A stretch of 64,000 bases of DNA from Bufo bufo (GCF_905171765.1 NC_053390.1:514066852-514130851); one strand, 5' to 3'. Shown: positions 10,150-21,630, counted from the first letter of the stretch. Program-made: numbers and translations. The notes: generated by a model from the letters alone, not told the origin.

Positions 10150-12098
10150 TGGTAAAATAGACGGGTTGCCACTCTTTGGCCTCCTCATGTTGCTGCCATA
10201 TCCACACTATGTCAGCTTGCCACTCTGTGGTCTCCTGATGCTGCTGCTAATGCCATCTTCACATTATGTCACCTTGCCACTCTGTGGTCTCCTCATGCTG
10301 CTGCCATCTCCACACTATGTCACCTTGCCACTCTGTGGTATCCTGCTGCTGCTGCCATCTCCACACTATGTCACCTTGCCACTCTGTGGCCTCCTCATGC
10401 TGCTGCCATCTCCACACTATGTCACCTTGCTACTCTGTGGCCTCCTGATACTGCCGCCACCTCCAAACTATATCACCTTGCCACTATGTGGCCTCCTCAT
10501 GCTGCTGCCATCTCCACACTATGTCACCTTGCCACTCTGTGGTATACTGCTGCAGCTGCTGCCATCTCCACACTATGTCACCTTGCCACTCTGTGGTCTC
10601 CTGATGCTGCTGCTGCCATCTCCACACTATGTCACCTTGCTACTCTGTGGTCTCCTCATGCTGCTGCCATCTCAACACTATGTCACCTTGCCACTTTTTG
10701 GTATCCTGCTGCTGCAATATACACACTATGTCACCTTGCTACTCTGTGGCCTCCTGATGCTGCCGCCACCTCTAAACTATGTCACCTTGCCACTCTGTGG
10801 CCTCCTCATGCTGCTGACATCTCCACACTATGTCACCTTGTCACTCTGCGGTCTCCTCATGCTGCTGCAATCTCCACACTATGTCACCTTGCCACTCTGT
10901 GGTATCCTGCTGCTGCTGCCATATTCAGACTATATAACCTTGCCACTTTGTGGTATCCTGCGGCTGCCATATCCAAACTATGTCACCTTGCCACTCTGTG
11001 GCCTCCTCATGCTGCTGTCATCTCCACACTATGTCACCTTGCTACTCTGTGGCCTCCTAAAACTGCTGCCACCTCCAAACTATGTCACCTTGCCACTATG
11101 TGGCCTCCTCATGCTGCTGCCATCTCCACACTGTCACCTTGCCACTCTGTGGTATACTGCTGCAGCTGCTTCCATCTCCACACTATGTCACCTTGCCACT
11201 CTGTGGTCTCCTCATGCTGCTGCCATCTCCACACTATGTCACCTTGCCACTTTTTGGTATCCTGCTGCTGCTGCAATATCCGCACTATGTCACCTTGCCA
11301 CTCTGTGGCCTCCTGATGCTGCCGCCACCTCCAAACTATGTCATCTTGCCACTCTGTGGCCTCTTCATGCTGCTGCCATCTCCATACTTTGTCACCTTGC
11401 CACTCTGTGGTCTCCCTATGCTGCTGCCATCTCTACACTATGTCACCTTGCCACTTTGTGGTATCCTGCTGCTGCCATATCCACACTATGTCACCTTGCC
11501 ACTCGGTGGCCTCCTGATGCTGCCACCACCTCCAAACTATGTCACCTTGCCACTCTGTGGCCTCCTCATGTTGCTGCCATCTCCACACTATGTCACCTTG
11601 CCACTCTGTGGTACCCTGCTGCTGCTGCCATCTACACACTATGTCACCTTGCCATTTTGTAGTATACTGCTGCTGCCATATCCAAATTATGTCACCTTGC
11701 CACTCTGTGGTCTCCTGATGCTGCTGCCATCTCCACACTATGTCACCTTGCCACTCTGTGGTCTCCTCATGCTGATGCCATCCCCACACTATGTCACCTT
11801 GCCACTCTGTGGTCTCCTCATGCTGATGCCATCTCCACACTATTTTACCTTGCCACTCTGTGGTATCCTGCTGCTGCTGCCATATCAACACTATGTCACC
11901 TTGCTACTCTGTGGCCTCCTGATGCTGCCACCACCTCCAAACAATGTCACCTTGCCAATCTGTGGTCTCCTTATGCTGCTGCCATCTCCACACTATGTCA
12001 CCTTGCCACTCTGTGGCCTCCTGATGCTTCCGCCACCTCTAAACAATGTCACCTTGCCACTCCGTCATCTCCTGATGCTGCTGCTGCCATCTCCACAC
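10150..12098 (+). repeat. 51/54-bp tandem array, about 36 units
   Basis: Consensus pieces are CACTATGTCACCTTGCCACT, CTGTGGTCTCCTCATGCTG and CTGCCATCTCCA. Unit lengths are 51, 54 or 57 bp because CTG triplets vary, so the period stays a multiple of three. All three forward frames therefore stay open for hundreds of codons (537 codons in one). Two units (near 11128) have a 3-base loss. The reverse complement of the same family forms the array at 51905-53200. I treat it as a hAT-internal array, not a gene. Confidence 0.92.
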
Positions 12099-12141
12099 CG
12101 TGTTGAGAAGAGGAGTATTCTCCCCTCCACACGGCAACAGC

Positions 12142-12231
12142 TGACGTCATAATAGGCCTTTTTTCTATTGGCTCCAGTTCCCCTTGTTGGATTTTTCTTA
12201 TTGGCTCCAGAGGCGGCAACTACTGACGTCA
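12142..12231 (+). promoter_or_regulatory. CRE plus CCAAT promoter-like module
   Basis: Two perfect CRE palindromes TGACGTCA at 12142-12149 and 12224-12231 bracket two ATTGG (inverted CCAAT) boxes at 12167-12171 and 12200-12204. Such spacing is typical of Pol II promoters recognised by CREB/ATF and NF-Y. It lies about 400 bp upstream of the HHR-like motif. Confidence 0.5.
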
Positions 12232-12610
12232 TGGATAGCCCTTTTTTTCAATGGCAGACGCCAGGTAACGCCTCCGTTGCCTAGTGGCTGATGAGGGACG
12301 CTGACGCATGCGCAATGAGGAGGAGGGGATGCCGGCATTCGGCGCGATACCATGATCAGCGTGGATTGCGGGGCGATCACAGAGATCATCACTTACAAAT
12401 AAGGTATAATGGAGTGTATCGATTTTATCACTATGTGTGTTTTAAGACAAATCACTTTGATGTTATTGATGCTTTATTGAGCTCTCTTGTACTTGAATCA
12501 TGTTATGTGTAGACATAAGTATACTCCCATTTGGGAGGAGGGATTATACACACCCACTAATGTACCCACCTACATACACTATTTAAGGCACTTTGGGATA
12601 TAGGATTTCA

Positions 12611-12648
12611 TTGCTTGATAAAGACCAACCATGGTCGAAACGTCGCTG
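12611..12648 (+). ncRNA. hammerhead-ribozyme-like motif
   Basis: TTGATAAA, stem GACC-AACCAT-GGTC, then GAAACGTC. Stem II is a perfect 4-bp stem followed by the GAAA box and a two-base-pair stem III (AC/GU) ending in C17. The CUGANGA box is degenerate here and one extra base precedes stem II, so activity is doubtful. Confidence 0.4.
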
Positions 12649-12853
12649 TAATCTGGCTGTCTGAGTGAATAAATCACTTATTTTCACCAACTACCAACGA
12701 GTGCTGCGGATTATTGAAATTTCTGGAAGAGTCGGGACCCCCAGCCAGGATCACTATCTGCGTGCACCATCCGGCTTGCAAGCCTCTTTACTGGTCTGTA
12801 CCCAAGTGTGTGGGATGAGTAGTGCTGCCAATCTTTGAGTTTTATCTCCACAC

Positions 12854-13080
12854 TATGTCACCTTGCCACTGTGTGGTCTCCTCATGCTGCTGCCATCTAC
12901 AGACTCTATCATTGTGCCACTCTTTCAAAGTGTTTTTTTTTCTTGTAAAAATGATGGGTGACTGAAAAACTCCTTTTGCTCCTTTTCTCCTCATGCTGCT
13001 TCCACCTCACCACTATGTCATAGGTCCACTCTGTGGACTTCTCATGCTGTTCCCACCCTCCCTGCTTCATGACTGGTCCA
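12854..13080 (+). repeat. end of the 51-bp array
   Basis: Four divergent units after the PLE-like insertion, including CTATGTCACCTTGCCACT near 12852 and CACTATGTCATAGGTCCACT near 13010. Confidence 0.75.
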
Positions 13081-13936
13081 CTATTTTCGCTTTCGGCCTG
13101 GCTGACATCAGCATTTATTTGACCTTTCTTTTGATCTGTCAGAAGGAAGGAAAAATGAGACGCACAACGGATCCTGTCTGTGTAGCAGCTGTAAGGCCTG
13201 TATGGTTCCATCAGAATTGGCTTCTGATTTGGTAGCCAAAAGCAGGAGTGGGTAGAAAATACAGAAGACATACAAATATTCCATTCACGTGTCATCTCTG
13301 TTGTACATCCACTCCTGTTTTAGTTTTTTTGGCATTAGCAATACTGATTGATTATTGAGCATATGCCAACCAAGTTAAGGCGTATGCTCCACAGACAGGA
13401 TCCATTTTTTGTGGATTATTGTTCTGACGGATCAAAAGAAGGGCAAATTAATCAGTGACTCTGTCTGGGAGGCTCTACTTGTATACGCGTTTAATAGGAC
13501 AGGTTCTGAAAACATCTATGTGGAATCAGCTGACGACAGTGAAAAAGGAGTGCGCTTCTAAGTGAAGTGTGCAATGATTCTAAAAGCGACGCCTGTCATC
13601 TGCCTGTCATATGGACTCACAGTATTATTTCACTACCAAAACAGACTCCCTATGCATGCTACTACAAGGCACAGTGTTCTACACCACTGTGAAGGCTCTC
13701 AGCAGCCAGGAAATAGCTGTTTTTCCCCAAACATTCGGCAAACCGGCGAATCGAGTTTTTGAAAAATCCGCTCACCTCTGGTTATTACTGTCAGATGCCA
13801 CAATTAGCTATGAACGTGGCATCTGAGGGGTACAATGATGGGGAGCGGCGCAATCACTTCACTACCACGAAGCACAAGGAAATTCGGCTTTGCAGTAAAT
13901 CGAATTTTCCCTGACTTTGATTTGCTCAACACTCGT
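13081..13936 (+). other. 3' end of the first hAT element
   Basis: Non-coding sequence. The segment 13080-13560 is the inverted counterpart of about 50816-51500; shared pieces are GGAGTGCGCTCTT-like, ATGTGGAATCAGCTGACG and CACGTGTCATCTCTG. It ends near 13934 with GATTTGCTCAACACTCG, whose reverse CGAGTGTTGAGCAAATC matches the hAT termini elsewhere in the window (YAGNGNTGNGCRAA-type). Target duplication could not be confirmed because the left end was not found. Confidence 0.5.
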
Positions 13937-14129
13937 ATCATCTGAAAATGACCTATTGTTTAAATCAAGTTTTTATGCTAAACATATTTTTAAAGAATTT
14001 TTGGTTTGTTATTTTTAATTTTCTATTTCCATATTCATATAAAAATAAAATCCTGCAGTTTTCACACTGGCCACTAAGCCTAATAATTGGTGTCACTACT
14101 TGGTCTGTGCATATTACTTTACTGAAGCT

Positions 14130-14937
14130 AGAGTTCATTCTTCAAAGTCTTCAGACCTTTTAACTTTTTTCACATTTTGTTATCTTGTGGCCTTGCGCTG
14201 AAACAAAATAAAAATCTAGTTTTCCCCTATAAACCTACTGTACACAAAAACGGTATAATTGCAAATTTATTAAAAAGGAAAAACTAATATTTGGCATGCA
14301 CATAAGTATTTAGACTTTGCAATGACACTTGAAATTTGGCTTTGCGGCCTACCATCTCTCTTGATCATCTTTGATATGTTTTTACAATTTGGTTGAAGTG
14401 TACCTGTGGTAAATTCAGTTTATTGGAGATGATTTGGAAACATCCTTGTCTATATAAGATCTCACAGCTAACAATGCATATTATAGCAAAAACCAAGCCA
14501 TGAGGAGGAAAGAACTGCTTGTAGTGATCAGAAACATAATTGTGTGGAGGCACAAATCTGGAGTAGAATACAAAAAATTATTCTCCACTGAAACTCCCTA
14601 GAGCATAGTGGCCTCCATAATTCTTAAATGGAAGAAGTTTGGAACAATCAGGACTCTTCGTGGAGTTGGCGGTCTCTCCAAACTACATGATCAGGCGAAA
14701 AGGACCTTGGTAAAAGAGGTGACCAAGAACCCAATGGTCACTCTGGATGGCTTATAAAAATCATGTGTGCAGATGGGAGAAACTTCCCGAAGGTGAACCT
14801 TCACTGCAGCATTCCAACAATCTAGGCTTGATGGCAGAGAGGTCAGAAAAAAGCCTCTCCTCAGTAAAAGACACATTAAAGCATGCAAAAAATAAATAAA
14901 TAAAGGACTATGAGAAACAAGATCCTCTGGTCTGGAG
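14130..14937 (+). mobile_element. old Tc1-like element, fragment 1 of 5
   Basis: 5' terminal repeat (about 14130, TCTTCAGACCTTTTAACTT), the untranslated leader and the first part of a transposase. Coding landmarks, all interrupted by stops, are AAATGGAAGAAGTTTGG (14629) and GTGACCAAGAACCCAATGG (14719). The gene continues collinearly at 21348, 37568, 41088 and 50437, and the five fragments join to about 1.5 kb. The break at 14937 is a hAT insertion with the 8-bp duplication GTCTGGAG. Confidence 0.88.
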
Positions 14938-15224
14938 CACTGGCGGATCCAGGGGGGAGCAGCGGGGCAATTGCCCTCCCCTGAGCTGGCGGCGCGGCCC
15001 TGGTGAAAAGTAGGGGGCGGCGGCGGCAGGGCACAGGGAGATGAGCGCTTCCATTGTTGAAGCGCTCATCTCCATAGTCATCTGTATCGCTGATTCCCTG
15101 TGTCTCTGATAGGCTGCCTGAGCCGTACAGCGCGGGACACAGGCCGGAAGAGACCTGCATCGCATCGCTGACATGGAGGCAAGTATAAGTGTTTTTTTTT
15201 TTATATGTACAATTACAATACTTT

Positions 15225-15780
15225 TAATGGCACATGATGGGGGGCCTCGTGTTACTGGCACATGATGGGGGGCCTCTTGTTACTGGCACATGATGGGGGG
15301 CCTCTTGTTACTGGCACATGATGGGGGGTCTCTTGTTACTGGCACATGATGGGAGGCCTCTTGTTACTGGCACATGATGGGGGGCCTCTTGTTACTGGCA
15401 TATGATGGGGGGGCCTCTTGTTACTGGCACATGATGGGGGCTCTTTTTCCTCACACATGATGGGGGGCTCTTGTTACTGGCACATGATAGGGGGGCTCTT
15501 GCTACTGGCACATGATGGGGGGCTCTTGTTCCTCGCACATGATGGGGGGGCTCTTGTTACTGGCACATGATGGGGGGGCTCTTGTTACTGGCACATGATG
15601 GGGGAGCTCTTGTTACTGGCACATGATGGGAGGGCTCTTGTTACTGGCACATGATCGGGGGGCTCTTGGAACTGTCACATGATTGGGGGCTCTTGTTACT
15701 GGCACATGATGGGGGGCTCTTGTTACTGGCACAGGATGGGGGGCTCTTGTTACTGGAACATGATTGGGGGGCTCTGTACA
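15225..15780 (+). repeat. 28-30 bp minisatellite
   Basis: About 19 units of ACTGGCACATGATGGGGGG followed by CTCTTGTT, with variable G-run length and occasional CTC loss. The opposite strand stays open in places, giving MCQ/PVTRAP-type repeat peptides that are not genes. Confidence 0.93.
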
Positions 15781-15956
15781 GTAGCATTTTATACTGGGAC
15801 ACATTATGGTGGGTACTGTGGGGGAGAGGAGTGCTATGGGGTCGTCTACAGGGGGCACTAAGAAGGGGTATTTTATGCTTGCAAATTATGGGGGAAAATA
15901 AGGGCATCTACTGGGGCACTATATATGGGCCATTTTATACTGGTACATTATGGGGG

Positions 15957-16504
15957 TGTCACGGTAGGTAGGTAAGCAGGGAAATAACCAAACACAGGGA
16001 AAACAAACAGAACAATTGACTAGACCCAAAAGCTAGGGAGAAAAGAGTCACCTCCTAGCGATCCCTAAGGCTTTCCCTATACTGCTGTGCACATGTGCAT
16101 ACCCTAATGGTGGATATGCACATGCCCTCGTGCCTTAGTCTATTCACCCTAAGAAAACCCTGAGCAGTAGGGAAAAGGGAACAGGCGACCTGTTTCTTCA
16201 AACAGGAGGAAGCAAGCATCTCCCTAGAGGCCTAGATAAAAGACACCAAGGGAAAAAACTGAGAGATCTTATCTTGAGCTGAGCTGGAGCAGACGATCCA
16301 CAACACATCCAAAGCCCACAGGAATGAACTATAACCCACACAGGCCACTGGGAGAAGGAGGAATAAATAGCCTCGCTAACAATCAACCCAGTACACCTGA
16401 GGGAAGGTGGATCCAGCTCAAACACAAACCAAAACAAAGAGAAGAGTCAGACATGTGCAGCCAGTTTGACAGATCTTTGCACATTCACAGGGCAAGGCGT
16501 GACA
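15957..16504 (-). repeat. Gypsy 3' LTR, 548 bp
   Basis: Plus-strand ends TGTCACGG and GGCGTGACA give inverted terminal repeats TGTCACG/CGTGACA. It is followed inward by a G-rich polypurine tract on the - strand, fixing its orientation. The same TGTCACGG...CCGTGACA ends occur on the solo LTR at 39448-40610, implying a related family. Confidence 0.85.
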
Positions 16505-19500
16505 GTACCCCCCTTCTACGGGTGACCTCCGGACACCCCGGATCAACTTTATCCGGGTGTGCCCTGTGAAAGGCCGTCACCAGGCGGCTAGCACTAACAT
16601 CAGAAGCCAGAATCCACATTCTTTCCTCGGGACCGTATACCTTCCAGTGCACTAGGTACTGGAGTGAACCCCGAAGAACACGTGAGTCGAGAATCCTAGA
16701 GATCTCAAACTCTAAATTGCCATCCACCAGGACAGGGGGAGGTGGCAATGGAGATGGTTCCACAGGTTCCACATATTTCTTCAGTGAAGACCTGTGAAAC
16801 ACATTATGGATCTTCCAGGTCTGCGGAAGATCCAGACGATACACCACCGGGTTGACCACAGCAGAGATTTTGTAAAGGGCCAATAAATCTTGAGCTTAAT
16901 GTTTTTAGTGGACAACCACACCGAATCAACCACAAGCAGGTCCGGACCAGTCATACGTCTCCTGTCAGCCATCTGTTTATATCTTTCACCCATCTTTTCC
17001 AAATTAACTTGGATCTTCCGCCAAGACAAGGCGGAAGAGAATCTCTCCTCTTCTGGCATTCCAGAAGATCCAGTCCCAGAAAAAGTACCAAACTGTGGGT
17101 GAAAACCATATGCGCCAAAAAATGGCAACTTATCAGTGGACTCCTGTCTACGGTTATTCAAGGCAAATTCGGCTAGAGAGAAGAACAAGGACCAGTCATC
17201 CTGGTTCTCGGCAACAAAACACCTCAAATAGGTCTCCATGTTTTAGTTAGTGCGCTCTGTCTGACCATTCGACTGGGGATAAAAAGCCAAAGAGAAAGAC
17301 AGTTGAATTCCCAGACGAGAGCAAAACGCCTTCCAAAACCTGGAAACAAATTGCGCCCCCCTATCAGACACCACATCAGAGGGAATGCCATGTAGTTTTA
17401 CAATGTTATCGATAAAAACCTGAGCGAGAGTTTTGGCATTGGGCAAGCTAGGTAACGGTACAAAGTGGGCCATCTTACTGAAGCGGTCCACTACCACCAA
17501 AATCACAGTTTTCCCAGAGGAACTCGATAAATCGGTAATAAAGTCCATGAACAAATGCATCCAAGGACGAGATGGGATGGACAAAGGAAGAAGGGATCCT
17601 GAAGGCCGAGTGTGAGCCACCTTCGCACATGCACAGGTCTCACAAGCTGCCACATAACCCTCCACACCCTTGCGCAACCCTGGCCACCAGAATCTTCGGG
17701 AAATAAGATCTATGGTGGATTTGCTTCCAGGATGTCCCGCAAGGACCGTATCATGATGTTCCTTGAGCACCTTGTATCGCAGTTCAGCAGGAACAAACAA
17801 CTTGTCTGGAGGACAGGAATCAGGATCCTCCTCCGGAGCTCCCAACACCTCCATCTCCAACTCGGGGTACAGAGCGGAAACCACCACCCCATCAGCCAAA
17901 ATAGGAGCGGGATCCTCCGAATCACTCCCCCTAGGAAAACTTTGTGACAACGCATCTGCCTTGACGTTTTTAACCCCAGGGCGAAAGGTGACCACAAAAT
18001 TGAACCTAGTAAAAAAACAGTGACCACCTCGCCTGTCTAGGATTCAGGCCCTTAGCAGACTGCAGGTAAGCCAAATTCTTGTAGTCAGTATATACCATAA
18101 TAGGATGTGTAGCCCCTTCCAACGAGTGACGCCATTCTTCAAAGGCCAATTTAATGGCCAGTAATTCTCTATCTCCAACATCATAATTTCTTTCAGCGGC
18201 GGAGAGTTTTTTGGAGAAAAAAGCACACGGATGCCATTTGCTAGGGGATGGATCCTGCAACAGAACTGCTCCGACCCCCACTTCTGATACATCAACCTTT
18301 ATGACGAACGGTTGAGACACATCAGGTTGCATCAGAATGGGAGCAGACGCAAAAAATTTCTTAATAGCAGAAATGGCCTATAATGCCTTATCCGACCACA
18401 CAGAGAAGTCGGCGCCTTTTTTAGTCATATCTGTCAAAGGTTTTACAATGGAGGAATAATTCAAGATGAATTTTCTGTAGTAATTGGTAAAACCCAAAAA
18501 CCGCATCAGAGCTTTCTGATTCTCAGGCCGGTCCCATTCCAGTACCACCCGGACCTTTTTTTCGGGGTCCATATAAATAACAATAAACCTTCCCACTAAA
18601 TGATGGAAAATATCATTGAAAAATCGCTGAAAGACCGCTGGCGCATTAGTTAAACCAAAGGGCATGACAAGATTCTCGAAATGACCTTCGGGTGTATTGA
18701 TGGCCGTTTTCCACGCATCTCCTTCCTTTATTCTGATCAAATTATAGGCTCCTCCTAAATCCAACTTGGAGAACACCTTGGCTCCGACAATTTGATCAAA
18801 TAGATCAGAAATCAAAGGAAGGGGATACGGATCACGGACCGTAATAAGATTCAATTCCTGGAAATCCAAACACGGTCTAAGTGATCCGTCTTTCTTTTTT
18901 ACGAAAAAGAAGCCGGCGGCCACAGGGGACTTAGATAGCCTAATATGTCCCTTTGCCAAACTCTCGGCAATATACTTCTGCATAGCCTCTCTTTCGGGTT
19001 GGGAAAGGTTGTATAGCCAAGATTTTGGCAGTTTAGCTCCAGGGATGAGATTAACCAGACAATCATATTCTCGATGGGGGGGCAGCTTCTGAGCTTCACC
19101 CTCCGAGAATACATCCGCAAAATCAAAGAGAAACTGAGGTAGGACCATAATTGACACCCCTGTGATAGAAGCACAGAGACAGTTGTCTGTACAAAATTCA
19201 CTCCAGGTACTGATTTGTCTTGTTTGCCAGTCAATAGTAGGATTATGCTTTATCCACCATGGCAAACCTAGAACCATCTGAGCAGGCAAGCACCTTATAA
19301 CAAAACAAGAAATGGACTCAACATGTGAATCACCCACCCTTAACTGAATGTCATGAACAATATGAGTAAGACTCTTTTGTGAGAGAGGGGAGGAATTAAT
19401 AGCAAACACTGGTATTACCTTTTCTAATGTGCTAGTTCTAAAACCAAGATTTTGGAGAAAATGAAAGTCAATAAGGTTTACTCCCGCACCACTGTCAAAT

Positions 19501-19727
19501 ACCTCAAAATCAAAATTTCCTGAGTCTAGCACCACCATGGCAGGCAGGAGGAAACGGGTATTGCAGGGAGAAAGCATATTTGCTTGCTCAGACTCCCCAT
19601 TCACACTACCAAGAGTCAGGGAGGTTTTTTCTTTCTCTTTATGTGAATACCGCCGTAGTTTTTCATTACCGTTTTGAGGTTTAACAAAAGGACGGACACG
19701 CATAAACAAAATGACCTTTTTTACCAC
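16485..19727 (-). pseudogene. Gypsy pol: protease-RT-RNase H-integrase-chromodomain pseudogene
   Basis: Pol polyprotein of a chromovirus. In order: an aspartic protease (FDSGAG, near 19490); reverse transcriptase (FFVKKKDGSLRPCLDF, then KLDLGGAYNLIRI, MPFGLTNAPAVFQ); RNase H ([28 protein letters not shown]); integrase with HHCC finger (GHPGS...CETCACAK) and DDE core (FMDFITDL, VVSDRGAQF, NGQTERTN); and a C-terminal chromodomain (FEISRILDSRV, YLVHWKVYGPEERMW). Damage: the YMDD box is cut after YMD by an in-frame deletion that removes the rest of the palm/thumb; a TAG near 18378; a 1-base insertion near 18010; a TAA near 17240; a frameshift near 16885. Not functional. Confidence 0.9.
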
Positions 19728-20535
19728 AGTAGTAACATAGCTTATTCAGCTTCCTAAAGTTCCTATCACCTCAGCGAAAGGAAACCTGGCCCAACTGCAT
19801 AGGCTCCTCTCCTGCCCCAGATTCAAATGTCATATTTCCCCGGGGAATAGGTGGGGCGGATCCACTTTCAGATGGGACCCCCTGCTCGAGAGGAATCTTA
19901 TACCTCTCTCTAAGACGTCTATCAAGCCGCACTGCTAAAGACATGGCCATCTCCAATGAATTGGGATATTCATGAAAAGCAAGGGCATCTTTCAACCTCT
20001 CAGATAGCCCCTGACAAAACTAACTCCGGAGTGCAGGATCATTCCACCCCGAGTCAGTTGCCCATATTCTAAATTCTGCACAATAATACTCCGCAGTACG
20101 TTATCCCTGTAAAAAACTGTGCAACTTAGATTCAGCCATAGAGACCCGGTCAAAGTCATCATAAATCAAGCCCAAGGCATTGAAGAATTCATCCACCAAC
20201 CGTAGGGATGGTGAATCGGTCGACAGAGAAAAAGCCCAGGTTTGCACGTCCCCTTTGAGCAGAGATATAATGATCCCCACTCTTTGGTTCTCGTCACCAA
20301 ATGAAATTGGCTGCAGACGAAAATACAACCTGCAGGACTCCCTGACCCGAATAAAGTCATCACCACCCCCTGAGAACCTATCAGGGAGAGCAATTTTAGG
20401 CTCAAAGCAGACCTGATTTCCTCCAACGGCGCCAGACGCCAGAGCATTCCGACACTGTGCAACAGAACTGCGGAGGTCAGCAACCTCCAGCGATAATCCC
20501 TGTATGCGATCAACCAAAGCATCTAAAGCCTCCAT
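19690..20535 (-). pseudogene. Gypsy gag pseudogene with CCHC knuckle
   Basis: ATG at 20535 (MEALDALVDR). It reads as a retrotransposon gag: PDRFSGGGDDFIRVRE, then the capsid-like block QRVGIIISLLKGDVQTWAF, and a zinc knuckle C-X2-C-X4-H-X4-C (CYYCGKKGHFVYAC) near 19700. Three in-frame stops break it: TAA at about 20101, TAG at about 20030 and TGA at about 19771. Pol lies in the +1 frame relative to gag, so gag-pol expression would have needed frameshifting. Function would be particle formation and RNA packaging. Confidence 0.85.
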
Positions 20536-20639
20536 TTCGCGAACAGCAGGGAAATGACAGTTTTATGGCGGGTTATAATGTCACGGTAGGTAGGAAAGCA
20601 GGGAAATAACCAAACACAGGGAAAACAAACAGAGGAGAG

Positions 20640-20820
20640 GCCGCACTGGACACCAATGATTTTAATAGGGGGTGGGTGGGGGTGGGGGTCCGCACTAGCC
20701 ACCAATGATTTTAATAGGGGGGCTGCACTGGCCACCAATGATTTTAATATTGGGGAGGGAGGGGGGGCCGCACTGGCAACCAATGATTTTAATACTGAGG
20801 AGGGAGGGGGGTCTGGCCCC
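20640..20820 (+). repeat. short G-rich minisatellite
   Basis: Four units containing GGCCACCAATGATTTTAATA with variable G runs, inside the CAGTGG hAT element. Confidence 0.85.
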
Positions 20821-20873
20821 CTGCTGCCTGGCAGCACCTGATCTCTTACAAGGGGCTGTGATCCGCACAATTA

Positions 20874-20994
20874 GCCCCTCCCATCACTATGGGAACGCCT
20901 CTGTGTTAGAATATACTGTCGTATCTGAGTTTTCACGATCTAACTCAAATCCGATGGTATATTCTAACATAGAGGCGTTCCCATGGTGATGGGG
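20874..20994. repeat. foldback hairpin
   Basis: Arms 20874-20916 and 20956-20994 are near-perfect inverted repeats (CCCATCACTATGGGAACGCC against GGCGTTCCCATGGTGATGGG). It lies next to a hAT-like terminus. Confidence 0.85.
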
Positions 20995-21049
20995 ATGCTT
21001 CAAGTTAAAATATACCATCGGATTGGAGAAAACTCTGATCCGATGGTAT

Positions 21050-21166
21050 ATTAATTTTACCCGAACACCGAACCCGAACTTTTACTGAAATGTTCGGGTT
21101 CGGGTGCCGAACACCGTAAAGTTCGGTACGAACCCGAACTTTACAGTTCGGGTTCGCTCAACCCTA
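21050..21166 (-). mobile_element. hAT-like terminus rich in GTTCGGGTTC palindromes
   Basis: On the - strand it begins TAGGGTTGAGCGAACCCGAA at 21166 and continues with inverted GTTCGGGTTCG/CGAACCCGAAC motifs. These are the terminal and subterminal repeats typical of hAT elements like that at 26405. The other end is not seen; it may have been lost when the Gypsy element inserted. Confidence 0.6.
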
Positions 21167-21347
21167 ATTGTAAGTTTTCATGTGAAATTTGTTTGTTATA
21201 CACATATAGCATTGGCTGTGCCACACAATATACAGTATACCTCTACACTGTGTAGTCTGTTCTATAAGCACCACATTGTTTTGTGGCGGCGGACAGAAAA
21301 TAATCTGGAAGTGCCCCTCCCGATACCAGGCTCTGGATCCGCCACTG

Positions 21348-21440
21348 GTCTGGAGAAACCAAGATTGAACATTTTGATCTCAATTCTAAGCATTATGTTT
21401 AGAAGAAACTAGACACTGCCCAATACCATTTCTACAGTGA
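21348..21440 (+). mobile_element. old Tc1-like element, fragment 2 of 5
   Basis: Continues fragment 1 (GAAACCAAGATTGAACATTT). It ends in the 16-bp target duplication ACCATTTCTACAGTGA (21425-21440) repeated at 37552-37567. Coding frame is broken. Confidence 0.85.
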
Positions 21441-21630
21441 ACACAAAGAAAAGAAAATATATCAGCTCTCACCTGCCCCTATCTTCTGCTGTGAGCGCGG
21501 AAATTAACACACTTGGATGTGGAAAATTGGTAGTCCAAATGAAAAACAAGGATCCAGCTCACTGTTGCAGAAATTCACAGGTACTTTATTGGTGCAGTTA
21601 AAAATACATCCAGTACAAAAACGTTCTCAG

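Larger units (their letters stand above)
12099..12843 (+). mobile_element. PLE-derived non-autonomous insertion (pLTR-like)
   Basis: A 745-bp insertion in the 51-bp array. ATCTCCACAC at 12089-12098 and 12844-12853 flanks it, although this could also be array sequence. It contains two CRE palindromes and CCAAT boxes (12142-12231) and a hammerhead-like motif at 12611-12648. That architecture resembles the 3' non-coding part of the PLE copies at 53-64 kb. It has no coding sequence. Assignment to PLEs is inference from the HHR-like core and promoter module. Confidence 0.55.
15957..20633 (-). mobile_element. Gypsy chromovirus, dead, 5' LTR truncated
   Basis: Element on the - strand. The 3' LTR is complete (15957-16504), followed inward by a polypurine tract (GAAGGGGGG read on -, 16505-16516). 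Gag, protease, reverse transcriptase, RNase H, integrase and chromodomain follow in that order, and 55 bp of the 5' LTR remain at 20579-20633. Both LTR pieces begin TGTCACGGTAGGTAGG and differ by one base over 55 bp. At 20634 the sequence changes to hAT minisatellite, so the outer ~490 bp of the 5' LTR and the target duplication are lost. Confidence 0.9.
14938..21347. mobile_element. hAT element (CAGTGGCGGATCCAG termini) hosting a Gypsy element
   Basis: Left end CACTGGCGGATCCAG at 14938; right end CTGGATCCGCCACTG at 21347, one mismatch apart as inverted repeats. GTCTGGAG is duplicated at 14930-14937 and 21348-21355, the 8-bp duplication of hAT elements. The interior has a G/C-rich leader (14990-15180), a 28-bp minisatellite, a Gypsy insertion, a 40-bp-type minisatellite and a foldback. 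No hAT transposase remains, so it is non-autonomous. Confidence 0.88.

Noticed and set aside
10049..11662. 537-codon open frame as a membrane-protein gene
   Set aside because: It is the 51/54-bp tandem array read through. All three forward frames are open for the same reason, so no coding claim is made.
15225..15780. CRISPR-like regular array
   Set aside because: Units are contiguous and degenerate with no distinct spacers, the context is eukaryotic transposons, and no cas genes are present. It is a minisatellite.
21050..21166. Complete independent hAT MITE
   Set aside because: Only one terminus is visible, and no partner terminus or 8-bp duplication could be found on the left.
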